DNA of 64,000 nucleotides, from NCBI RefSeq assembly GCF_009856625.1, contig NZ_CP047241.1, forward strand, positions 2,046,001 through 2,110,000, read 5' to 3'. This stretch comes from Aquitalea denitrificans. Its GTDB lineage: Bacteria; Pseudomonadota; Gammaproteobacteria; Burkholderiales; Chromobacteriaceae. This document shows, piece after piece, positions 50,771 through 59,341 of this stretch; the first letter of the stretch is position 1; every line of letters starts with the position of its first letter. The translations under genes and the position numbers were made by a program. A model generated the notes under the pieces. The model made no database searches, was not told the origin of the DNA, and worked only from the letters and a program-made list of their open reading frames with translations.

Positions 50771-51799
50771 ATGCTTACCCCACAAGCCGCACTGAACCGG
50801 CTGATTGACGGCAACGAACTGTTTTTTGACGAAATGCTGGACCTGATGCGCCAGATCATGCGCGGTGAACTGACGCCGGCCCAGACGGCTGCCATCCTGA
50901 TTGGCCTGCGCACCAAGGTGGAAAGTGTTTCCGAGATTGCTGCCGCCGCCACCGTGATGCGCGAATTTGCCACGCCGGTACCGGTAAAACAGCGTGAACA
51001 CCTGATCGACACCTGCGGCACCGGTGGGGATAAAAGCCATACCTTCAATATTTCCACCACCGCAGCCTTCGTGGTGGCTGCCGCCGGCGCACGGGTGGCC
51101 AAGCATGGCGGACGCTCGGTATCGTCCAGCTCCGGCAGCGCCGATGTACTGGAACTGCTGGGCGTGAATCTGAACCTGACCCCAGAGCAAGTTGGCCGCT
51201 GCATCGACCAAATCGGGGTCGGCTTCATGTTCGCCCCCAATCACCACAGCGCGATGAAGCATGTGGCACCCATCCGCAAGGAACTGGGCGCGCGCACCAT
51301 TTTCAACATCCTGGGGCCGTTGACCAACCCGGCCAATGCCGATCACCAGATCATGGGCGTCTTCCATCCCGACCTGGTAGGCATCCAGTCGCGGGTACTC
51401 AAGCAACTGGGCAGCCAGCACGTGATGATCGTACATGGCCTGGACGGGTTGGATGAAATCACCCTCAGCGACCGCACCATGGTGGCCGAACTGAAGCACG
51501 GCCAGATCGAAGAATACCTGTTGGACCCGCGCGAGCTGGGCTTCAGCTTCTTCGAACTCAAGGATATCCAGGCCACCAGCGCGGCTGCCTCGCGCGACAT
51601 CCTGCTGTCGGTGCTGGATAACCAGCCCGGCCCGGCCCACGACATTGTCGTACTCAATGCCGGTGCAGCCATTTATACTGCCGACCTGTGTGCCACCCTG
51701 CCGGAAGGGATTGCGCTTGCCCGTCAGGTGCTGGCCGAAGGCAAGGCACGGCAAAAACTGGAGCAGTTGATCGAACTCAGCCAGTCCCTGGCCGCCTGA
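50771..51799 (+). CDS. trpD: Anthranilate phosphoribosyltransferase
   Basis: A 342-residue enzyme that transfers phosphoribose from PRPP to anthranilate. The PRPP site is DTCGTGGDKSHTFNIST, with KHGGRSVSSSSGSADVLELLG and FAPNHHSAMKHVAPIRKELGARTIFNILGPLTNPA conserved. The start at 50771 has AAGGA at 7 nt; an upstream ATG at 50744 lacks this. trpC, the usual next gene, is missing here; a terminator-like hairpin follows instead. Confidence 0.95.
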   Translation: MLTPQAALNRLIDGNELFFDEMLDLMRQIMRGELTPAQTAAILIGLRTKVESVSEIAAAATVMREFATPVPVKQREHLIDTCGTGGDKSHTFNISTTAAFVVAAAGARVAKHGGRSVSSSSGSADVLELLGVNLNLTPEQVGRCIDQIGVGFMFAPNHHSAMKHVAPIRKELGARTIFNILGPLTNPANADHQIMGVFHPDLVGIQSRVLKQLGSQHVMIVHGLDGLDEITLSDRTMVAELKHGQIEEYLLDPRELGFSFFELKDIQATSAAASRDILLSVLDNQPGPAHDIVVLNAGAAIYTADLCATLPEGIALARQVLAEGKARQKLEQLIELSQSLAA

Positions 51800-51819
51800 G
51801 CCTTATACTTTTCTTTTCG

Positions 51820-51846
51820 CGGCCGTCATTGCCTGACGGCCGGTTT
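51820..51846 (+). terminator. Terminator of trpGD
   Basis: GGCCGTCA-TTGCC-TGACGGCC followed by GGTTTTACT, 21 bp after the trpD stop codon. Confidence 0.7.
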
Positions 51847-51881
51847 TACTGATTATTGTTTACGAGATTTTGCCTACCATC

Positions 51882-53258
51882 ATGAGCACACCATCCAAAG
51901 ACATCTTCAAGGCCTACGATATCCGTGGCATTGTCGGTAAAACCCTGACTGCGGATGTGGCCCGCCAAATCGGCCATGCCATCGGTTCCGAAGCACAAGC
52001 CCGCAAGGTAAAAGCCATCGTGGTTGGCCGTGATGGCCGCCTGTCCGGCCCGGACCTGAGCGATGCGCTGGCCAGCGGTATTCGCGCCGCTGGCGTGGAT
52101 GTGATTGATGTGGGCCGCGTGGCCACGCCGATGCTGTACTTTGCCGCGTACGAACTGGGCACTCTGTCCGGCGTGATGGTGACCGGCAGCCACAACCCGC
52201 CGGATTACAATGGTTTCAAGATGATGCTGGCCGGCGACACGCTGGCCGGTGACGACATCCAGCGCCTGTACCAGCGCATCAAGGACAAGGATCTGAGCCA
52301 GGGTGAAGGCGGCTATCGCACCCATGACATCGTGGAAGCCTATCTGGACCGCATCACCAGCGATGTAAAGCTGGAACGCAATATGAATATCGTGGTGGAT
52401 TGCGGTAACGGTGTGGCCGGTGCCTTTGCCCCGGTGCTGTTCCGCCGCCTGGGCTGCCGCGTACGCGAGCTGTTCTGCGAAGTGGATGGCAGCTTCCCCA
52501 ACCACCATCCGGACCCGGCCAAACCGGAAAACCTGCAGGATGTGATTGAAGCGCTGGCCAAGACCGACTCCGAACTGGGCCTGGCGTTTGATGGCGACGG
52601 CGACCGCCTGGGTGTAGTCACCAAGGATGGCAACATCATCTGGCCGGACCGTCAGCTGATGCTGTTTGCCGCCGATGTGCTGGAACGCAACCCCAAAGCC
52701 AAGATCATCTACGACGTCAAATCCACCCGTCTGCTCAAGCCGTGGATTCTGGAAAACGGCGGCGAGCCGGTGATGGCCCGTACCGGCCACAGCTTCATCA
52801 AGGCCAAGATCAAGGAAACCGGCGCCCTGCTGGCCGGTGAAATGAGCGGCCACGTGTTCTTCAAGGAACGCTGGTACGGTTTTGATGACGGCATGTACGC
52901 CGGCGTGCGCCTGCTGGAAGTGCTGTCGCGCGTGGAAGACCCCAGCGCCGTGCTCAATGCGCTGCCCAACGCCATCTCCACCCCGGAACTCAACCTCAAG
53001 ATGAAGGCCGAGGGCGAAAACCATGCACTGATCGCCAAACTGCAGAAATCTGCCAAGTTCGAGGGTGCAGACGAAGTGAATACCCTGGATGGCCTGCGGG
53101 TAGAGTACGCCGACGGTTTTGGCCTGGCGCGCGCATCCAACACCACACCGGTGATCGTGCTGCGTTTTGAAGCCGACAATGCCGAGGCCCTGGAACGCAT
53201 CAAGGCCGACTTCCGCCGCGTGCTGTCTGCCGCCACCGATGCAGCGCTGCCGTTCTGA
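51882..53258 (+). CDS. Phosphomannomutase / phosphoglucomutase
   Basis: A 458-residue alpha-D-phosphohexomutase (AlgC/ManB-like) making mannose-1-P or glucose-1-P for LPS and exopolysaccharide. The phosphoserine loop is TGSHNPPDYNGFK with Ser103, the metal loop is DGDGDR at 237-242, the sugar loop is GEMSGH, and the phosphate loop is RASNTTP. The ATG at 51882 is taken; an in-frame TTG lies four codons upstream. Dual sugar specificity is typical of this subfamily but not provable here. Confidence 0.94.
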   Translation: MSTPSKDIFKAYDIRGIVGKTLTADVARQIGHAIGSEAQARKVKAIVVGRDGRLSGPDLSDALASGIRAAGVDVIDVGRVATPMLYFAAYELGTLSGVMVTGSHNPPDYNGFKMMLAGDTLAGDDIQRLYQRIKDKDLSQGEGGYRTHDIVEAYLDRITSDVKLERNMNIVVDCGNGVAGAFAPVLFRRLGCRVRELFCEVDGSFPNHHPDPAKPENLQDVIEALAKTDSELGLAFDGDGDRLGVVTKDGNIIWPDRQLMLFAADVLERNPKAKIIYDVKSTRLLKPWILENGGEPVMARTGHSFIKAKIKETGALLAGEMSGHVFFKERWYGFDDGMYAGVRLLEVLSRVEDPSAVLNALPNAISTPELNLKMKAEGENHALIAKLQKSAKFEGADEVNTLDGLRVEYADGFGLARASNTTPVIVLRFEADNAEALERIKADFRRVLSAATDAALPF

Positions 53259-53390
53259 TGCGCAATGATGGCGTGATGGCGGCGTGATGGTGGCGCAAGG
53301 CCAGCCACCGCCGCCATCCGCCCGGCACGGCGGTTCACCGGGATAGTGCAGCCACAGTCGCTTGGCTATAATGGCGACCGAACCAGACCA

Positions 53391-53417
53391 CAAGGGACAT
53401 GCAAGCCATGTCCCTTG
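53391..53417 (+). promoter_or_regulatory. 11-bp hairpin in the prmB leader
   Basis: CAAGGGACATG-CAAGC-CATGTCCCTTG is perfectly paired. It lies 47 bp upstream of the prmB start and downstream of TATAAT at 53367-53372, so it is probably within the 5' untranslated region. Confidence 0.6.
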
Positions 53418-53463
53418 TCATTATCGACAGGGCGAAACTCCTCCCTGTCCAGAAAGGACAAGC

Positions 53464-54384
53464 ATGTACGCACAGGCTGCCAGCAGCTTTAGCACCGTAC
53501 GCGATCTGCTGCGTTTTGCGGTGTCGCGTTTCAACCAGGCCGGCCTCACCTATGGCCACGGCACCGACAATGCCCACGACGAAGCCGCCTACCTCATCCT
53601 CACCACGCTGAAGCTGCCGATCGACCGGCTGGAACCCTATCTGGATGCCCGCCTGCTGCCGACCGAGGTGAAGGACGTGGTGGACCTGATTGAACGCCGG
53701 GCCGAAGAAAAAGTGCCGGTGGCCTATCTCACCCACGAAGCCTGGCAGGGTGAATTCAGCTTCTATGTCGACGAACGCGTGCTGGTGCCGCGCTCCTTCA
53801 TCTACGAACTGCTGGGTGAGCCGCTGCAACCGTGGATCGAACATCCCGAACTGGTACACCGCGCGCTGGATTTGTGTACTGGCTCTGGCTGCCTGGCCAT
53901 TCAACTGGCACACCATTACCCGGACGCCGAAATCGACGCCGTGGACATTTCGCTGGATGCGCTGGAAGTAGCGGCCATCAATGTGCAGAACTACGGCCTG
54001 GAAGACCAGATCCAGCTGATTCACAGCGATCTGTGCGAAGGCCTGGAAGAGCCCTACGACCTGATCATCGCCAACCCGCCGTATGTGGATGCCGAATCGG
54101 TGGACGCGCTGCCGCAGGAATACCTGCACGAGCCGGAAATTGCCCTGGGTTCGGGCGAAGACGGCCTGGACGCCACGCGCGAAATCCTGCGCCGCGCGCC
54201 GGATTTGCTGACTGAGCATGGCGTGCTGCTGGTGGAAATCGGCCATAACCGTGACATGCTGGAAGAATGCTTCCCCAACCTGCCCTTCATGTGGATGGAA
54301 ACCGCCAGCGGCGATGGCTTTGTCTTCTTGCTGACCCGCGACGACCTGATCAAGGGCCTGGAGCTGGACGCTGCCGCGGAATAA
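53464..54384 (+). CDS. prmB: Ribosomal protein L3 glutamine N5-methyltransferase
   Basis: A 306-residue SAM-dependent methyltransferase that modifies a glutamine in 50S protein L3. It has the HemK/PrmB layout: helical N-terminal domain, then the Rossmann domain with DLCTGSGCLAIQLA and the NPPY motif in LIIANPPYVDAESV. The PrmB-specific VLVPRSFIYELL precedes the SAM site. Start at 53464 (MYAQAASSF) with AAAGGA upstream. A terminator follows. Confidence 0.95.
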   Translation: MYAQAASSFSTVRDLLRFAVSRFNQAGLTYGHGTDNAHDEAAYLILTTLKLPIDRLEPYLDARLLPTEVKDVVDLIERRAEEKVPVAYLTHEAWQGEFSFYVDERVLVPRSFIYELLGEPLQPWIEHPELVHRALDLCTGSGCLAIQLAHHYPDAEIDAVDISLDALEVAAINVQNYGLEDQIQLIHSDLCEGLEEPYDLIIANPPYVDAESVDALPQEYLHEPEIALGSGEDGLDATREILRRAPDLLTEHGVLLVEIGHNRDMLEECFPNLPFMWMETASGDGFVFLLTRDDLIKGLELDAAAE

Positions 54385-54398
54385 GCCAGCACCCAACC

Positions 54399-54427
54399 AA
54401 AAAAGCCGGACATAGTCCGGCTTTTTT
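54399..54427 (+). terminator. Bidirectional rho-independent terminator
   Basis: GCCGGA-CATAG-TCCGGC between A6 and T6, between convergent prmB and the LysE/ArgO gene. Confidence 0.93.
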
Positions 54428-54445
54428 GCATTCTGCAACGATGGC

Positions 54446-55069
54446 CTAGTGTGTAAAGCCGTAATTCCAGACCAGCAAGCTACTGGTAAACAACATGATG
54501 AGGCCAATGGCACAGTCCAGAATGCGCCAGCTACGCTCCTGCTGAAACAGCGGCGCCAGTTTGCTGGCAAAAAAACCGATACCGACAAACCAGCTGACCG
54601 AGGCAGTGATGCTGCCCAGAATAAAAGACGGTGCAGACTGACTGCCATACACCGACGCCACGCTGCCAATCAGTACCACGGTATCCAGCCACACGTAGGG
54701 ATTGAGCAGGGTCACCAGCAAAATGGTACGAATGGCCTTTTCCCTGTCCCGCTCTACCGAGCCATCCAGTTTCAGCGCACCCGGGTGCAGCGCAGCCCGG
54801 AAAGATTTGAAACCCAGCCACAGCAAGAAACCGGCACCCAGCCAGGCAATGGTCTGCACAAAACCGGGAATGGCACCAATGATCTTGCCCATGCCCAATA
54901 CGCCGCAGCTGATCAGGATGACATCCGCCACAATGCAGATCAGCACGATGGGCAGAATGTGGCTGCGCCCTATTCCCTGCCTGATGATGAAAGCATTCTG
55001 CGGACCGATTCCCACGATCTGACTACCGGAAAGGCCCAGCGCGGCCAGATAAACACTCAGATTGAACAT
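54446..55069 (-). CDS. argO: LysE/ArgO family amino-acid exporter
   Basis: A 207-residue inner-membrane exporter with about six helices. GIGPQNAFIIRQGIGR near the N-terminus and TLLNPYVWLDTVVLIG are the LysE/ArgO signature. The family exports arginine and/or lysine. An ArgP-type regulator is encoded 4.3 kb away at 59342. The LysR gene directly upstream on the same strand is of a different subfamily. Confidence 0.9.
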   Translation of the reverse strand: MFNLSVYLAALGLSGSQIVGIGPQNAFIIRQGIGRSHILPIVLICIVADVILISCGVLGMGKIIGAIPGFVQTIAWLGAGFLLWLGFKSFRAALHPGALKLDGSVERDREKAIRTILLVTLLNPYVWLDTVVLIGSVASVYGSQSAPSFILGSITASVSWFVGIGFFASKLAPLFQQERSWRILDCAIGLIMLFTSSLLVWNYGFTH

Positions 55070-55193
55070 GGATTTCCCGTTGCACTGTGGTCTGCCCGCC
55101 TGCCGGCCAGACCTGCTTGATTGACAATGCCCACAGACTAATGCGACGGCGATAAAAAGTTAAACTAATAATTTTTATATGTAATAAGTATTT

Positions 55194-56135
55194 CTAATTT
55201 TCAATCACAGACTCAACCGTGTGGTATTCCAGCAGAGCAGGCAATTCACGCTTCACGAAGTCGATCAACACCCGCACCGCCGGCGACAGGCCACGCCGGC
55301 TGGGGTAGAGCATCACCAGTCGCCCATCGCGGCTATGCCAGTCTGGCAGCAATAGTTGCAACCGCCCGCTGGCCAGCTCCTGGGTGCAGGCATACAAGGG
55401 CAGGTCGGCAATGCCGATGCCGGCAAGTGCTGCCTGTTTCAGGGTGGGAATATGGTCGCTACGCAGCAAGGCATTCATCTGCACATCGCAACTGAGACCA
55501 GCATGACTGCGTAAACGCAAGACATCACTGCCCTCTCCTTGCGGCGCAAACAGCAAGGCATTGCACCCCGCCAACTGTTGCGGCTGCAGAACACCACCCA
55601 ATGCCAGACCAGGCGCAGCCAGCAAGCCCCAGCGTGCGGTGCACAAGGGAACCTGGATCAGACTGGAGGGCAGCAAGGCATGATTGACGCCACGCACCAC
55701 CACATCCACGCCCTCTTCCAGCAAGTCCACCTGACGATTGCAGGCCTGCACTGCCAAGCGCACTTTGGGGTAGTGCAACATGAATTGCGGCAGCAAGCGG
55801 GATAGTACCGCATCGGCAATTGCCACTGGCACACTCAGCCGCACCGTGCCGCTTGGTTCGTGCTGGCGCTGCCTGACAGCCTCTTCACCGGCACGGGCCT
55901 CGGCCAGCATGGCCAGGCAGTGCACGTAAAGGGCCTCACCCGCGTCGGTCATACTCAGCGCACGCGGCCCCCGCTGTAACAAGCGCGTACCCAGTCGTTC
56001 TTCCAGCAAACTGACACGGCGGGACAGCCTTGATTTGGGCAGGCCCAGCGCTCGCGCTGCCGCACTGAACCCCTGGCGCTGCACCACTTGGGAAAACAGA
56101 TACAGATCATTCAGATCCAGTGCCAGCGTGCTCAT
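55194..56135 (-). CDS. LysR-family regulator (CrgA/AaeR-like subfamily)
   Basis: A 313-residue LTTR. The N-terminal winged helix is LNDLYLFSQVVQRQGFSAAARALGLPKSRLSRRVSLLEERLGTRLLQR, the PKSRLSRR recognition helix being typical of the subfamily that often controls pirin, quinone or aldehyde genes. The effector domain follows. It diverges from the isochorismatase-fold gene with 199 bp between starts, and a perfect 10-bp-arm inverted repeat lies 28-53 bp upstream of its start codon. Confidence 0.92.
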   Translation of the reverse strand: MSTLALDLNDLYLFSQVVQRQGFSAAARALGLPKSRLSRRVSLLEERLGTRLLQRGPRALSMTDAGEALYVHCLAMLAEARAGEEAVRQRQHEPSGTVRLSVPVAIADAVLSRLLPQFMLHYPKVRLAVQACNRQVDLLEEGVDVVVRGVNHALLPSSLIQVPLCTARWGLLAAPGLALGGVLQPQQLAGCNALLFAPQGEGSDVLRLRSHAGLSCDVQMNALLRSDHIPTLKQAALAGIGIADLPLYACTQELASGRLQLLLPDWHSRDGRLVMLYPSRRGLSPAVRVLIDFVKRELPALLEYHTVESVIEN

Positions 56136-56162
56136 ATCGCTCCCACTTGTTGAATCAACATC

Positions 56163-56188
56163 TTATCGTTCTGCCAATAGAACGATAA
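56163..56188. promoter_or_regulatory. Candidate LysR operator
   Basis: TTATCGTTCT-GCCAAT-AGAACGATAA, perfect 10-bp arms, in the divergent region between the LysR gene and the isochorismatase-fold gene. Confidence 0.75.
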
Positions 56189-56334
56189 ATGAGATTTTTC
56201 CTATATTTTCATGGACTTGGCTTTGCTCATAATACTTCCACGCAATCAAGCCTTTAGTACAGTTAATGCCAAATACACGCTACTTGCAGCAATAAACGAT
56301 GCGATTGCGCAACCACCACTCAAAGGAATAAGCC

Positions 56335-57063
56335 ATGAAAATCCGCCAACTGTTTTCTGCCACGCTGCTCGGTCTTGCCACCCTGGCTACCCTCGGCAGT
56401 GCTACGCCGGCTACTGCCGCAAGTACAAGCGCGGCAAGCATGCAGCAAAACGCCAATCTCAGCATGCTGTCGCGTGACAATGCCGTGCTGCTGCTGGTGG
56501 ATCATCAGGTGGGCCTGATCAGTGGCGTACGCGACACTACGGTTGGCGATCTGAAACACAATGTGGTTGCCCTGGCCAAAGCCGCCCGCACCCTGGGTGT
56601 GCCGGTTATCGTGACGGCCACCATGCCGGACGGTATGTGGGGCCCGACCATGCCGGAACTGACTGCAGCCCTGCCCGGCGTGCAAGTGATCAGCCGCACC
56701 GTGATCAATGCCTGGGAAGACCCGAAAGTACGCGCCGCCATTGAAAAAACCGGTCGCAAGCAAATCATCGTGGCTGGCGTATCGCTGGAAATCTGCGCCA
56801 GCTTCCCGGCCCTGTCGGCCAAGGCCGCTGGCTATGACACCCGTGTCGTGCTGGATGCCTCCGGCACCTTCAATGAAGCCAAGCGCACCGCCGGCCTGCA
56901 ACGCCTGCTGGGCGCCGGCATCCCGGTAACCGACTATGCCACCGCTGCCGTGGAGATGCTGCGCAGCAATACCGCCCCCAAGGCCGGACAGGTTTATGGT
57001 GATCTGGACATGCCGTTTGCCACCCTGGTATGGCAGATGCAAAGCGGCTTCAGCAAGAAGTAA
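56335..57063 (+). CDS. Exported isochorismatase-fold hydrolase (YcaC-like)
   Basis: A 242-residue cysteine hydrolase. Residues 1-29 form a Sec signal peptide with ATA-AS cleavage, unusual for this mostly cytosolic family. The mature part resembles YcaC: LLLVDHQVGL with Asp56, RTVINAWED in the position of the basic residue, and AGVSLEICASFPAL with the nucleophile Cys154, then LDASGTFNE. Substrate unknown. First gene of a plus-strand group with an SDR, a broken ABM gene and pirin, opposite a LysR gene. Confidence 0.88.
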   Translation: MKIRQLFSATLLGLATLATLGSATPATAASTSAASMQQNANLSMLSRDNAVLLLVDHQVGLISGVRDTTVGDLKHNVVALAKAARTLGVPVIVTATMPDGMWGPTMPELTAALPGVQVISRTVINAWEDPKVRAAIEKTGRKQIIVAGVSLEICASFPALSAKAAGYDTRVVLDASGTFNEAKRTAGLQRLLGAGIPVTDYATAAVEMLRSNTAPKAGQVYGDLDMPFATLVWQMQSGFSKK

Positions 57064-57149
57064 GCCCTGGCAGTGCACACAGCCAGCGCCCATTTCGTGA
57101 CGCTGGCAGCCAATACCTTCTTCCACTAGCCCTACAGGGATGACGCATC

Positions 57150-57896
57150 ATGAAACAAGCAGACAAGGTGGCAGTTGTCACCGGCGGTTCGCGTGGTATT
57201 GGCGCAGCCATCGCCCGCAGACTGGCCGATGAGGGTGCGCAGGTGGTGATTGTGTATCGCAGCAATCAGCAACAGGCGGAGCATGTCGTTGCCGGCATCA
57301 TCAGCCAGGGCGGCAAGGCGGTGGCCTATGCAGCCGATGTCAGCCAGGAACTGGCGGTGCGCGATGTGCTGTCCACCATCGCCACCCGTTTTGGCCGCAT
57401 CGACATCCTGATCAACAATGCCGGGGTATTTGAAGGACGCAGCCTGAGCGAAGTGGATGCCGAACATATTGCCCGTGTCTTCGACGGCAATATGGGCAGC
57501 ATGCTGCTGATGACCCGCCATGCGCTGCCGTTTTTCCCGGAGCACGGCGGACGCATCGTCAACCTGTCCAGCAATCTGATCTACTCGCCGCGCATCGGCA
57601 CGGCCATTTACTCGGCCAGCAAGGCCGCCGTTTCGGTATTGACCCATGCCTACGCACTGGAACTGGGCCGTCGCAATATCACGGTGAATGCAGTTGCCCC
57701 GGCCATGACCGAAACCGACATGACCGCAGCCACACCCCTGGCCCGGCGCGAAGCCGTGGCCAATGGCACACCGCTGGGCCGGGTGGCGCAGCCACAAGAC
57801 ATCGCCGATGTGGTGGCATTTCTGGCCAGTGATGATGCCCGCTGGATTACCGGCCGCACCCTGCTGGCCGATGGCGGCCTGACCGATGCCCTGTAA
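57150..57896 (+). CDS. Short-chain dehydrogenase/reductase (FabG-like)
   Basis: A 248-residue classical SDR. VVTGGSRGIG at 9-18 is the cofactor site, NNAG is present, and the catalytic YSASK follows SSN. Basic residues after beta-2 (YRSNQQ) suggest NADPH. The family includes 3-oxoacyl-ACP reductases, but the neighbourhood (LysR, YcaC-like, ABM, pirin) suggests a detoxifying or quinone-linked reductase, not fatty acid synthesis. The ABM start lies 13 bp after its stop. Confidence 0.9.
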   Translation: MKQADKVAVVTGGSRGIGAAIARRLADEGAQVVIVYRSNQQQAEHVVAGIISQGGKAVAYAADVSQELAVRDVLSTIATRFGRIDILINNAGVFEGRSLSEVDAEHIARVFDGNMGSMLLMTRHALPFFPEHGGRIVNLSSNLIYSPRIGTAIYSASKAAVSVLTHAYALELGRRNITVNAVAPAMTETDMTAATPLARREAVANGTPLGRVAQPQDIADVVAFLASDDARWITGRTLLADGGLTDAL

Positions 57897-57909
57897 GGCA
57901 GCCACGGAC

Positions 57910-58205
57910 ATGCATGTACTGACGGTGGAACTCACCATCAAACCGGCGTGTGTGGCTGATTTCCTGCAAGAACTACAGCAGTTCAGCCGCTTCATTCTGC
58001 AGCAAGAAGCCGACTGCCTGCGCTTTGAAATCTTCCAGGACGCTGACGACCCCTGCCGCTGGAAGGCTGGAGCAGCCGCCGACATCTGGAAGATGTGCAA
58101 TTGCAGCGCGCGTACTACCAGCCCTATTTCGCCAGGGTGCAAACCATGTTTGCGGCAGAGCGCCGACTGCGGCACTGGCGAGCGCTAGCGCTGGAACGCA
58201 GTTAA
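57910..58205 (+). pseudogene. Antibiotic biosynthesis monooxygenase (ABM) domain gene with frameshift
   Basis: The first 48 codons encode a normal ABM-fold N-terminal half (MHVLTVELTIKPACVADFLQ...LRFEIFQDADDP). After the CCCC run at 58050-58053 the frame yields an unrelated Cys-rich tail ending at 58188. In the -1 frame the expected continuation appears: PLEGWSSRRHLEDVQLQ followed by AYYQPYFARV, to a stop at 58205. One C missing from the homopolymer explains this. The intact protein would be about 98 residues. It could be true inactivation, a slippage-controlled gene or a sequencing error. Confidence 0.85.
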
Positions 58206-58331
58206 AGCAAGCCTGCAGCTGAAGCAGGCAGTACAAGAGTAAGACCGGCAGCACAGAGGCAGCCGGTTTTGCCGCTGACGTTTAACCACGCTGCGGCCAA
58301 CTGGCCCGGCGGCAATCAGGACACAAGCAAG

Positions 58332-59228
58332 ATGACACAATTGAAGATTTCCGCGGCGACCCACGGCCAGCCGCTCACCATTGGCAGTGGCTTTCAGGCC
58401 CAGCATTTTGGTGAACAGATGTTCCACGGGCTGATCGACCCGGTAGTGATGGTGGACCACTTCCACATGACCAGCCCTACCTTCGAGCCACATCCGCACG
58501 CCGGTATTTCCGCCGTGACCTATATGTTCGAGGACGCCAGCAGCCCGCATGTCAATTACGACTCCATGGGCAATCAGGGCCCCATCGTGCCGGGCGCCCT
58601 GCACTGGCTGGCTGCCGGACGTGGCGCCGTACATACCGAGCAGCCGGAAGGCGCAAATCCGCACGTGCATGCACTGCAGATTTTCGTCAACCTGCCGGCC
58701 AGCAAGAAAATGCAGGCCCCGTTTGCCGTGCATGCCGATCCCGCCGACATTCCGGAATACCAGGCACCGGGCGTGCGGGTACGTATTGCAGCCGGCAGCA
58801 GTAACGGCATTCACGCGGCCCACACCGCGGCATTGCCGGAAGCCTTTACCTTGCTGGATGGCTTTATTGATGCAGGCCAGCGCTTCGCTCATGTGCTGGA
58901 ACCCGGCTGGAATGCCATGCTCTATGCCATCGATGCTCCGCTAAAGCTGACAGCCGACGGACAAAGCGCCGACATCCCGGCCAGAGCAGCCGTTGGCATT
59001 GCTCTGGCTGATTCGGCGGCACACGCTGCCCGGCTGCAGATCCATGCTGAGGCCGGCTGTCACTTTGTCTTGCTGTCCGGCCTGGCGCTGAACGAGCCAC
59101 TGGTTAAACACGGCCCCTTCGTGATGAATAGCAGCGAGGAAATCAACGATCGCATCTGGGCGTATCAACGCGGCGAGTTCGGACAATTGACCGAGGACTG
59201 GCTGCGCAATGGCCGTCCGTCAGCATGA
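58332..59228 (+). CDS. Pirin family protein
   Basis: A 298-residue bicupin. The metal-binding motif HPHAGISAVTYMFE at about 56-69 and the GRGAVHTEQPEG region supply the three His and the Glu of pirin N-domains; the second cupin is degenerate as usual. Bacterial pirins include quercetinases. ATG at 58332 (MTQLKIS) is taken; the Shine-Dalgarno is distant. It closes the YcaC-SDR-ABM group. Confidence 0.9.
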   Translation: MTQLKISAATHGQPLTIGSGFQAQHFGEQMFHGLIDPVVMVDHFHMTSPTFEPHPHAGISAVTYMFEDASSPHVNYDSMGNQGPIVPGALHWLAAGRGAVHTEQPEGANPHVHALQIFVNLPASKKMQAPFAVHADPADIPEYQAPGVRVRIAAGSSNGIHAAHTAALPEAFTLLDGFIDAGQRFAHVLEPGWNAMLYAIDAPLKLTADGQSADIPARAAVGIALADSAAHAARLQIHAEAGCHFVLLSGLALNEPLVKHGPFVMNSSEEINDRIWAYQRGEFGQLTEDWLRNGRPSA

Positions 59229-59341
59229 ATCTTGCCTGAGCACCTCACTGGCTTCGCTGAAGCCTTGTTCGTCTCCATACTGTTTGCCATGCGGCCGCGT
59301 AGCCATTAGCATGAGCCACCTTGTTCAAGCGGGAGCGCCCG

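Noticed and set aside
53259..53340. Short GATGGCG-type repeats after the phosphomannomutase gene
   Set aside because: Only three imperfect copies within 40 bp. They probably form a weak hairpin and do not amount to a real tandem array or CRISPR.
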